Source: Tolypothrix brevis GSE-NOS-MK-07-07A (GTDB lineage Bacteria; Cyanobacteriota; Cyanobacteriia; Cyanobacteriales; Nostocaceae). From it: a stretch of DNA of 64,000 nucleotides. Each line of letters starts with the position of its first letter. Positions within the stretch are counted from its first letter, which is position 1. Made by a program: the position numbers and the translations under genes. Below the pieces are notes generated by a model that ran no database searches, was not told where the DNA came from, and saw only the letters and a list, made by a program, of their open reading frames with translations. The stretch covers positions 94,788 to 158,787 of the forward strand of contig JAHHIJ010000013.1 in assembly GCA_019358985.1 (NCBI GenBank), in the 5' to 3' direction. This document shows positions 44,561 through 51,928 of this stretch, piece after piece.

Positions 44561-45748
44561 CTACCATATAACGGAACTTCGCTCTTTAACTGTCTGCTGA
44601 TATACATCCTCTGTTTGCTTGCTTATTTTAGACCAGCTAAAGCGTCTTTCTAAATCTTCATAAGCATTATCAACTAACCATTGTCGATAACCTGGATTTT
44701 TCAACACTTCTAATATTCCCCAAGCTAGAGAATCTGGATTGTTAACCCAGGTTACAATACCTGTTTTCGTGTGTTGCACTACTTCGGGAAATCCACCCGT
44801 ATCAGAAACGACTACCGGAACGCGAGAAGCAAAGCTTTCTAAGGCAACAATACCAAAGGGTTCGTAAAGACTAGGAAAAACGGCACAGTCAGCGATGGTT
44901 TGAAATTTATCCAAGTATTCATCGGACATAAAGCCGGTAAAATAACACTTGTGGGCAATTCCCAAATCCCAAGCTTGACGTTTAAGATGGTCGGTATTGC
45001 CACCACCAATAATTACAAACTTGACGTAACCACCCATTTCTGAAAGTATCTTTGGTGCTGCATTTAGCAATCCGGAAACGTTTTTTTCATAGGTCATGCG
45101 ACCGACGTAATAAACGATTTTTTCATTATCGTCGGCAAATTGACGGCGAAAATCTTGGGCATGAAAACCTTGATGATGTTGTTTCTTTTCTGGTCTAATA
45201 CCATTATAGATGACATCCATTTTATTCCAAGGGCTGTGAAGCGCTCGTTCAACTTCTCTTCGCATGTAGTCGGTACAAACGATAATCCGCCAAGCATTAA
45301 AAGCAAGTAGGTTTTCTTTGCAACTGATATAATGTTGGGTATTAGTGTGAATACCGTTGTGGCGTCCGAATTCAGTGGCGTGGATTGTAGCAATTAGCGG
45401 CACTTTAAAGGTATTCTTGAGAGCGATCGCACCATCGCCAACTAACCAATCATGAGCATGGATAATATCAAAGGGACCATCTTCGAGCATCAACTTACCA
45501 CCGTCATGCCCCATGCTGTCATTTAAGTTTACCACCCAGTGGAAAAAGTCGTTACTACCAGCCACCGGTACGCGATGTATATGCACTCCATCCACTATCT
45601 CATACATCGGTGCCTGACCAAACTCCACCGTAATCAAGTGGACTTCATGCCCTAATTTGACTATTTCCGGGTATAACTCTGCCACATGACGGGCAATTCC
45701 TCCCACAATACGGGGTGGAAACTCCCAACTTAATACTAATATTTTCAT
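44561..45748 (-). CDS. Glycosyltransferase family 4
   Basis: 395 residues from ATG 45748 (TTG 45751 directly upstream). N-terminal loop SWEFPPRIVGGIARHVAELYPE (about 7-28) with GG-x-x-R-H typical of GT4/GT5-like enzymes. C-terminal donor site VYYVGRMTYEKNVSGLL (about 208-224) and SLYEPFGIVALESFASRVPVVVSDTGG (about 287-313) with the E-x7-E motif. It may be a glycogen/maltose-related or exopolysaccharide glycosyltransferase; the donor cannot be told. Transcribed alone on the minus strand. Confidence 0.9.
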   Translation of the reverse strand: MKILVLSWEFPPRIVGGIARHVAELYPEIVKLGHEVHLITVEFGQAPMYEIVDGVHIHRVPVAGSNDFFHWVVNLNDSMGHDGGKLMLEDGPFDIIHAHDWLVGDGAIALKNTFKVPLIATIHATEFGRHNGIHTNTQHYISCKENLLAFNAWRIIVCTDYMRREVERALHSPWNKMDVIYNGIRPEKKQHHQGFHAQDFRRQFADDNEKIVYYVGRMTYEKNVSGLLNAAPKILSEMGGYVKFVIIGGGNTDHLKRQAWDLGIAHKCYFTGFMSDEYLDKFQTIADCAVFPSLYEPFGIVALESFASRVPVVVSDTGGFPEVVQHTKTGIVTWVNNPDSLAWGILEVLKNPGYRQWLVDNAYEDLERRFSWSKISKQTEDVYQQTVKERSSVIW

Positions 45749-45818
45749 CAACTAAACTCCACGATTCTTTACATTTACAAATATCCAAATATATAACTGG
45801 GTAATCAGGAATGGGTAA

Positions 45819-45882
45819 TAGACATCTTCAGAAAAGACGTAGCAGTGCTACGTCTCTACATTATTTTTCACACCTATGTCTA
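45819..45882. repeat. Family-3 element, short
   Basis: TAGACATCTTCAGAAAA, core GACGTAGCA/TGCTACGTC, and right end CCTATGTCTA. 64 bp. Confidence 0.65.
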
Positions 45883-45909
45883 ATAGGTAATAGGAACTGG
45901 AGAAGATAT

Positions 45910-45960
45910 TTTCCCAAAATTCTCCTTGTCCCCCTGTCCCCCTGTCCCCTTGTCCCTCCT
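45910..45960. repeat. C-rich tract (half of a G/C-tract element)
   Basis: CCTTGTCCCCCTGTCCCCC and similar units just before the 3' end of the DUF2079 gene. The G-rich arm is weak or absent. Confidence 0.5.
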
Positions 45961-47588
45961 CAACTTCCCACTTCTTTACGAAAGTCTAACCAAGCAGATG
46001 AAGCTTCCTCTTTTGAGGTAGCAGATTTTTTAAGTAGGATAACACCATCTTCAAAGCCAATGATGCCATATTCTTGATTAGTGGTCAGTTGGTCAATGAG
46101 TTGGATAAACTCTTGCAAAGCAACGCCATCGCTTTTGAAAGCTGGTGCATATTGTTGTAATTGCCACAAATCAGCGATCGCATAATCTACTTTTATCACC
46201 TCCCGCGCATCATTTCTTAACTCTAATTTTGGTAAACGGAGAATTTCCCGACGACTGGAAAGATGCGGTACAAGATAAGTAGTAGCAGACACGCTAGCAT
46301 CAGAAGGAATTTGCGCTAATAAAGAACGAAGTTGTCCTACATGATGCCATTGTTGGGGCAGTGATACATATACCCAAGGTTTGACTGCATCAGGAATCAG
46401 AAAATAAAAAGTCCGATTTGGGTTCGATGTAAAGCTAAAAAACAAAGAAAGACAAATGCAACCTACCCAAAAGCGCCGAAATGAAGGTTTAAAGGCTTTT
46501 GGATGCTGCGACCACCAGATAATTGTACCGTAAAATAGTCCAGGAACTACCGTCATCGCATAACGAATTGTAATGGCTAAAACCGAATCGCCTTTACCTA
46601 AAAACAATTTTAGCAGAGGAAAACCAGCGATCGCCCAAGATGCCGGCGCAACAGCAGGTATAAATGCCAAAGGCAACCATTGACCAAGTAAATACTTAAT
46701 TGTCCTATCTACTGGTGTAACAAGTTCTACTAACAATCGAGTTGGGTTGCTAACCATTCCCCAAATAATTTCCACTGTAGAAGCTTTATCTCCATCTGCA
46801 TATTGTCCAAACCGCTCCATCATAAACCGCTGGGAAATATCTTGAGAAAACAGCGGCATAATCAGATTGGTCAGAACCAGCATATACCCAAAACTCAGTG
46901 TACACACTGCAAGTCCAGCGCGGGGAAAGCGTTTACTTAAAATCATGTAAATCCCAATCCCAAACAATCCTACACCGCTATCTTCCCGCACTGCCAAAAT
47001 TAACACTGCTAGCACCCAAAATAGACGCCACCAACGTTTTTCCATTGCTAGCAGCAACCCAAAGATAAATAGAGGAGTCTGACAAATATCATGGAAATTA
47101 GATAAAGTTGGTCCGATGACGGCATTTGCAGCGTAATAGCTAGTAGTTATCATTACTGCTAATGGTGGTTCTAAATATTGTCGTGCCAATACATACAACA
47201 CCAAACCAGCAGCAGTAATCAGCGTCACTTGGATAACGGTTAAAGTTGCTGGGGAGGGAAACAACGCATATATAGGTAGCCAAAGTAACAACGCTGGTGT
47301 AAAGTGTTGACCAAGGCGATGGTAATAAACAGTCGGAATTTCTCCAGCGTGAACGACATTCGTTGAAAGACTTGAAGACAGAGAGCTTTGAAAAAAGCGT
47401 CCGTGTAGGTTATTCCAAAAAACTTGGTTAAAAATCCCTTGATCGAATGAAGCGTAAAAACTGTAATATCGATGCAGGGTAAACATTAGACAAAGAACAA
47501 AGAATATGATGACGACTGGCAAGATTGGGCGTAAACTATTGCCTACGCTCGTCTTCAGCTTTTCGTTTTTATGCAACTTCGACAACAT
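45960..47588 (-). CDS. DUF2079 polytopic membrane protein
   Basis: 542 residues from ATG 47588. It has about ten predicted transmembrane helices, the first at about 22-42 (PILPVVIIFFVLCLMFTL), with the DUF2079 signature YYSFYASFDQGIFNQVFW shortly after, and HFTPALLLWLPIYALFPSP. The C-terminal about 140 residues are soluble. The family resembles GT-C-like membrane glycosyltransferases in layout (an early acidic residue in a periplasmic loop, many helices), but its activity is unproven. It is monocistronic. Length is normal for the family. Confidence 0.82.
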   Translation of the reverse strand: MLSKLHKNEKLKTSVGNSLRPILPVVIIFFVLCLMFTLHRYYSFYASFDQGIFNQVFWNNLHGRFFQSSLSSSLSTNVVHAGEIPTVYYHRLGQHFTPALLLWLPIYALFPSPATLTVIQVTLITAAGLVLYVLARQYLEPPLAVMITTSYYAANAVIGPTLSNFHDICQTPLFIFGLLLAMEKRWWRLFWVLAVLILAVREDSGVGLFGIGIYMILSKRFPRAGLAVCTLSFGYMLVLTNLIMPLFSQDISQRFMMERFGQYADGDKASTVEIIWGMVSNPTRLLVELVTPVDRTIKYLLGQWLPLAFIPAVAPASWAIAGFPLLKLFLGKGDSVLAITIRYAMTVVPGLFYGTIIWWSQHPKAFKPSFRRFWVGCICLSLFFSFTSNPNRTFYFLIPDAVKPWVYVSLPQQWHHVGQLRSLLAQIPSDASVSATTYLVPHLSSRREILRLPKLELRNDAREVIKVDYAIADLWQLQQYAPAFKSDGVALQEFIQLIDQLTTNQEYGIIGFEDGVILLKKSATSKEEASSAWLDFRKEVGS

Positions 47589-48053
47589 CACTCACTCACC
47601 CTGATTTTGGCAAACGGGGGAAATACTTATTGTAGAACGTGAATACCCTACTTGAACTGCAATAATCGTAAAGCTACGGAGTATGTTTGTTAAAGATTGT
47701 CTAAATTAAATTTTGTGAGGAATGAGGGCAAAGACTCTCCTAAGCTCTTTTATGATTGTAGAGAGAGAATAATAATTATGAAGCCCTGACGATTAAAATC
47801 GCGGCTACACAAACAAAGTCCGGATGGTGCGCGGACTAAGCTGAAAATAGAAGTGAAAATTAATAATCAGACCCCTCTCCAAACCTCTCCCCGTTGGCGT
47901 CAGCCTGCCGTTAGGCAAGCAGAGAGATGCTTTAATCTGTTATATCTGTGTGTAAACTTATAGCTTTTAAATCTTTTCCAACAGATGCTAATGCAACCCG
48001 ATGCAATGCCAATGCAGAGCGATGCAATTAAAAACGCTACGCTTTTATCGGCT
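47589..48053. other. Intergenic region
   Basis: About 465 bp. It includes a dispersed repeat near 47788-47840 (ATCGCGGCTACACAAACAAA, then GTGCGCGGACT) of a type common in Nostocales, a low-complexity stretch with CTCCCCGTTGGCGTCAGCC, and two copies of a GATGCAA.GC.AATGC motif near 47985-48030. No gene recognised. Confidence 0.55.
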
Positions 48054-48629
48054 CTAAGTTAAAATTTGTGTCAAGTCTAATACAAATCCCGGCAGAACAT
48101 CTTCACCTGATAAACTAGTAGGCGATCGCAAAATTTCCACATCTTGTCCTGGACGATAAATTTCTACCCGTTGGTTTTGAGGATCAATTAGCCAACCTAA
48201 ACGCACACCACAGTTAATATACTCCTGCATTTTTTGTCGTAACGTCTGTAACGTATCACTTGCAGAGCGTAATTCTACAGCAAAATCAGGGGCAAGTGGC
48301 ATAAATCGTGCCGGATTTGGGTTGAGAGTTTCGATTCGCTCTCGTTTAACCCAGGATGCATCGGGAGAACGGTTTGCACCATTGGGAAGTTTGAAACCTG
48401 TTGACGAGTCAAAAGCTAATCCTGTACCATCAGCATCTGCCCATATCTCTAGACGAGCTGATATTTTAATATTTCGATTCCCACTTTCCCAACCTGTTGG
48501 CGGCATAATAATTAATTCTCCCTCAGCGGTACGCTCAAACTGCAAATCTCGATTATTCTGGCATAGTTGGAAGAATTGCTCATCTGTTAGCTCAATGACA
48601 GGATATAAGTTAACGGTAAGGGCAGTCAT
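48054..48629 (-). CDS. Uma2-family (DUF820) putative nuclease
   Basis: 191 residues with the full family pattern: MTDEQFFQLCQNNRDLQFERTAEGELIIMPPT-type N-terminus (here ELTDEQFFQLC), SSTGFKLPNGANRSPDASWV with the conserved Asp, APDFAVELRSASDTLQTLRQKMQEYINCGVRLGWLIDP with E-L-R-S, and VEIYRPGQ. This second subfamily differs from the copies at 35121 and 37200. ATG 48629 is clear. The role is unproven; the fold is that of restriction-type nucleases. Confidence 0.88.
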   Translation of the reverse strand: MTALTVNLYPVIELTDEQFFQLCQNNRDLQFERTAEGELIIMPPTGWESGNRNIKISARLEIWADADGTGLAFDSSTGFKLPNGANRSPDASWVKRERIETLNPNPARFMPLAPDFAVELRSASDTLQTLRQKMQEYINCGVRLGWLIDPQNQRVEIYRPGQDVEILRSPTSLSGEDVLPGFVLDLTQILT

Positions 48630-48728
48630 GGTTGCTTTTTGAGGAATGCTAACTGTAGCCTAGCACTAGGGGAATAATTATGGCGTTGGTGAATTGAAAT
48701 ATGAGGAGCGCTCTCATCGCTCACTACG

Positions 48729-48757
48729 GTAGAGATGTTCTGATGGAGCGTCTCTAC
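48729..48757. repeat. Dispersed palindromic core copy, imperfect
   Basis: GTAGAGATGTTCTGATGGAGCGTCTCTAC has mismatched arms (quoted here as GTAGAGATG and CGTCTCTAC). The preceding GGCGTTGGTGAATTG looks like a family-2 end. Confidence 0.55.
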
Positions 48758-48837
48758 TATATAATGTGTCAGTTGCGATCGCATCGAGATGACACTACCC
48801 TGTTCCCCTCTAACCTCACATAGCAAGGAGCCAAAAA

Positions 48838-49653
48838 ATGGTTGCCGAAACTCAAGAATTTGACGCTCAAGCATGGGTAAAGACTCGTTCTTCCCTCGAT
48901 TCGACGAAATCAACCTTTTTAGTCTGGCAAGGTGCAATCTATGCTTTTATACCAGGTGAGAAGAAAAAACTTCTGTTTCAGATACTGGGTATGAGTGTAA
49001 GTAGATGTATTCCCACAAAAGAGGGTGGCTGGAATTTTACCTCTAGAGAACTGACTTACTACCTTGACCCAAAAACAAAGGAAATTGTGCAAAAATGGGA
49101 AAATCCTTGGACGGGTGAGAAAGTCTCAGTAATGCATGTTGCCAATAGTCCTGTACAAGGTCAGTTTAAAGGTAAGTTACCAGCGCAAGTAGATGGTGAT
49201 ATTACAACCTTCGTATTTGATATATTTCCTAATTACCCCAATCCTCTCGCAGACGATGCAAAGTTTGCTGAATACTGCCCAAATCCAACTTATCAGGCAG
49301 CAGAGTTATTTAAACTTACCGTCCCCACCGCAGATATATTAAACTCAGAATTATCCTCAGTTTCTCAACTTAGGTTGAGTTGGGATAGAATCGGTCAATG
49401 GCTTCCCTGGATGAAAATGGGAGCGCGTCCCGGTCATTTGATTTACAGTGCTTACGGTAGCAAAGTCGATGGTTTAAGCGAGTTACCGCAACTGCTTCAA
49501 GATGAAATTAATACCCGCGTTCCACTATATAGGAATGCACCAAAATCCTTTCTTGAAGGAGAAGATATGACCTCGTGGCTGTATTTTCAACAAAATTTTC
49601 AGGCTTATTTAACCGGTGAAACCTTCCCGCTACCAGCAGGAGAAGAATTATAA
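48838..49653 (+). CDS. DUF1838-family protein
   Basis: 271 residues resembling the DUF1838 family: FDAQAWVKTRSSLDSTKSTFLVWQGAIYAFIPGEKKKLLFQI at the start, RELTYYLDPKTKEIVQKWENPWTGEKVSVMHVANSPVQ in the middle and YNAPKSFLEGEDMTSWLYF-like end (seen: RNAPKSFLEG). No signal peptide or membrane helix. Starts at ATG 48838 with AAGGAG 7 bp upstream, a strong ribosome binding site for a cyanobacterium. Function unknown; related proteins are sometimes linked to lipid-like substrates, but nothing here decides that. Confidence 0.75.
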   Translation: MVAETQEFDAQAWVKTRSSLDSTKSTFLVWQGAIYAFIPGEKKKLLFQILGMSVSRCIPTKEGGWNFTSRELTYYLDPKTKEIVQKWENPWTGEKVSVMHVANSPVQGQFKGKLPAQVDGDITTFVFDIFPNYPNPLADDAKFAEYCPNPTYQAAELFKLTVPTADILNSELSSVSQLRLSWDRIGQWLPWMKMGARPGHLIYSAYGSKVDGLSELPQLLQDEINTRVPLYRNAPKSFLEGEDMTSWLYFQQNFQAYLTGETFPLPAGEEL

Positions 49654-49789
49654 GTTAGGTAGTGATACCAATTTTATGTGAGGCTGCACAGAATAATAAT
49701 CATCCGTATTTATCTGCGTTTATCTGCGTTTATCTGCGGTCAATTATTCTAGAAATCAGATTCTATGCAGCTTCATCTTAATTTGGTAT

Positions 49790-49831
49790 GAGGACTTTAG
49801 TCCTCATATATAAGATAAGGACTGAAGTCCT
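49790..49831. repeat. Two short hairpins of the GAGGACT...AGTCCTC type
   Basis: GAGGACTTTAGTCCTC (49790-49805) and AGGACTGAAGTCCT (49818-49831) between convergent genes. They may end both transcripts. Tandem TTATCTGCG units lie just before (about 49710-49738). Confidence 0.6.
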
Positions 49832-49833
49832 GA

Positions 49834-50910
49834 CTACGAATAAAGATCGAGTAATTCCTTAGCTTTGGTATCCTGAGTAATGATTTGACCTTGACGGTCA
49901 AATAAAATCACCCCCACCTTCAAAGAATTATCTGCATACTTTTTCACGTAATTCTCCGCTTTCTGACTAATCTTTTCAGCCAAAGCAGCAAACACCGCAT
50001 CTGCCAACTTCAGTTCTACCAACTTTTTATAGGCTTCATCAGCCGTCTTAAGTTGCAAAATTGCCTGAACTGCGGAAATATCACCTTTAAGAGCAACAGC
50101 AGCTGCAATAATTTCTAACTTAGCATCTGCTAGGTGACTTGAAGTATTAAAAATTCCCCCTGCAAGCTTAATTAACTTTCCTTGGTATCCCAACAACAGC
50201 ACCGATTCAGCTTGATAAAGTCCCGCTTCTACCAACATTGCACCGAGCCAATTTCCCGTTGAAACAATAATTTCTTCTGGAATCCCTAAACGCTGCGCTA
50301 CAGAATAACCATTGCTCCCAATACAAAATACCAAATTGGGAAAACGCTGCACCTTATCTTGCAAAATGGCACGAAATTCTTCCAAGTGATCAGCAGCACT
50401 CATCGGTTGAGAAATCCCACTAGTTCCCAACAACGCCAAACCCTCTAAAATACCAAAAGCTGCATTAGATGTGCGTTGAGCTAATTGACGACCTTCAGGA
50501 AGGATAATCCGTACACTCGCAGTTTTATCTTCAGGAATTAGCGGTAACAAATTCGCTTCAAAAAGCCGTCGAGCATAACTATAAATAGCAGCTTCCCCCG
50601 CTGCCGTTTTCCCCAATCCCTCACCGGCTTCTAAAACCAAAGCCTCATCTTGTCGTGGTAATAACTTGACCCATGCCCAAATCGGAGTATTCCTCGTCAA
50701 ATCTAAATTATCACCTGGGTCAGACAGAGCGATCGCCAACGCACTCATTGATTCTAAACTTGCGACTTGCTCAACTAAAATTTCTGCACTTTCATCAAGT
50801 AAATCCAACGTTACTGACAATATCACATCCGTGCCATTTTGTAAATGCACCAAAGCCGCCTTTGCCGCAGCAACAGCGAAAACCGGGAGAGTGTAACCTT
50901 TACGCGCCAT
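49834..50910 (-). CDS. cbiD: Cobalt-precorrin-5B C1-methyltransferase
   Basis: CbiD methylates C-1 of cobalt-precorrin-5B with SAM in the anaerobic (early cobalt) route to cobalamin. 358 residues with the family N-terminus KGYTLPVFAVAAAKAALVHL, LTRNTPIWAWVKLLPR, GEGLGKTAAGEAAIYSYARR, RIILPEGRQLAQRTSNAAFGILEGLALLGTSGI and a C-terminal VGVILFDRQGQII. ATG 50910 is in place. No other cob or cbi gene is adjacent and no cobalamin riboswitch was seen in the leader. It stands divergent to the secretion operon. Confidence 0.93.
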   Translation of the reverse strand: MARKGYTLPVFAVAAAKAALVHLQNGTDVILSVTLDLLDESAEILVEQVASLESMSALAIALSDPGDNLDLTRNTPIWAWVKLLPRQDEALVLEAGEGLGKTAAGEAAIYSYARRLFEANLLPLIPEDKTASVRIILPEGRQLAQRTSNAAFGILEGLALLGTSGISQPMSAADHLEEFRAILQDKVQRFPNLVFCIGSNGYSVAQRLGIPEEIIVSTGNWLGAMLVEAGLYQAESVLLLGYQGKLIKLAGGIFNTSSHLADAKLEIIAAAVALKGDISAVQAILQLKTADEAYKKLVELKLADAVFAALAEKISQKAENYVKKYADNSLKVGVILFDRQGQIITQDTKAKELLDLYS

Positions 50911-51128
50911 TTTATCTTTGAAACTAGGACTTACGCATTGACAAGAGAGCTAGCTTATGAATTCAATCAGCATTCAAGTTATCCAAAACATATAGTAACT
51001 AGATTATAGCCAATCGTGTACTTGGTAATTTATCTATCGCAGTATTCAGATTCTACAATTTTGCAAAATTAACCAATATATAATCTTTTCTTCACCTTTT
51101 ATCGGTACGTTAATACTTAAGGTAATAA
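50911..51128. other. Divergent promoter region
   Basis: About 220 bp between cbiD and the secretion operon. A fragment TAGGACTTACGCATTGACAA near 50927 is like ends of small cyanobacterial elements. No cobalamin riboswitch box was seen. Confidence 0.45.
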
Positions 51129-51905
51129 ATGACAGCGGCAAACGCGAGAAAAACTGATATGACTGCAATGAATTTGCAAGTTAGCGATGTTTGGCAACAA
51201 GCCGCTACACATTTAAGTAAAATTACATCTGGGGAAATTATTTCTCTACTTAAGCAGTATGGGATAATGCCGCAGTTTATGCGAGAGGTTTTGATCGATT
51301 GTGCGATCGCTGATATTGCTTTGACAACCGAAGAAACCTTTAAGGCATGTCAACAATTTTACCAGCAACATCAACTCACATCTGATGCTGAATTAGAAAC
51401 ATGGCTCATATCGCGTGGTTTATCTCGCGAACAACTTGATCATATTATTACCCGCAACACCAAACTAGAATACTTCAAACAAGGTAATTGGGAAAATAAA
51501 TTAGAGTCTTATTTTCTGCAACGCAAAGCCAAGTTAGATCGGGTAATCTATTCATTAATTAGAGTTAAAGATATTGGTATTGCTCAAGAGCTTTATTTCC
51601 GCATTCAAGAAGGGGAACAGTCATTTAGTGAGCTTGCAAGTCAATATTCTTTAGGTTCGGAAGTGGAAACAGGAGGTTTACTTGGTCCGATAGAGTTATC
51701 AGTTCCCCATCCAGATTTAGCAAAAATGTTAGCAGCAAGTCAACCCGGTAAGCTATTACCACCAACTCGCTTAGGAGAATGGATTGTCATTGTGAGGTTA
51801 GAAAAGTTTCTTTCATCTCAATTAAATGAGTCAATGCGGCAGCGATTATTAAATGAATTATTTGAAAATTGGATACAAACTCAATATAAACAACTGACTG
51901 CATAA
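51129..51905 (+). CDS. PpiC-type peptidyl-prolyl isomerase of a type I secretion operon
   Basis: 258 residues from ATG 51129 (AAGG 7 bp upstream). The N-terminal helical part (about 10-120) resembles the chaperone-like region of SurA/PrsA-type proteins. The parvulin domain (about 135-230) includes AQELYFRIQEGEQSFSELASQYSLGSEVETGGLLGPI. There is no signal peptide, so it is probably cytoplasmic or associated with the exporter. It precedes the ABC exporter by 23 bp, and in cyanobacteria such isomerases often head HlyB/HlyD operons. It may keep the cargo export-competent (inference). Confidence 0.82.
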   Translation: MTAANARKTDMTAMNLQVSDVWQQAATHLSKITSGEIISLLKQYGIMPQFMREVLIDCAIADIALTTEETFKACQQFYQQHQLTSDAELETWLISRGLSREQLDHIITRNTKLEYFKQGNWENKLESYFLQRKAKLDRVIYSLIRVKDIGIAQELYFRIQEGEQSFSELASQYSLGSEVETGGLLGPIELSVPHPDLAKMLAASQPGKLLPPTRLGEWIVIVRLEKFLSSQLNESMRQRLLNELFENWIQTQYKQLTA

Positions 51906-51928
51906 TTATCAAATTTTAAATTACATTG

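Noticed and set aside
50911..51128. Cobalamin riboswitch before cbiD
   Set aside because: No recognisable B12-box sequence was found in the leader.
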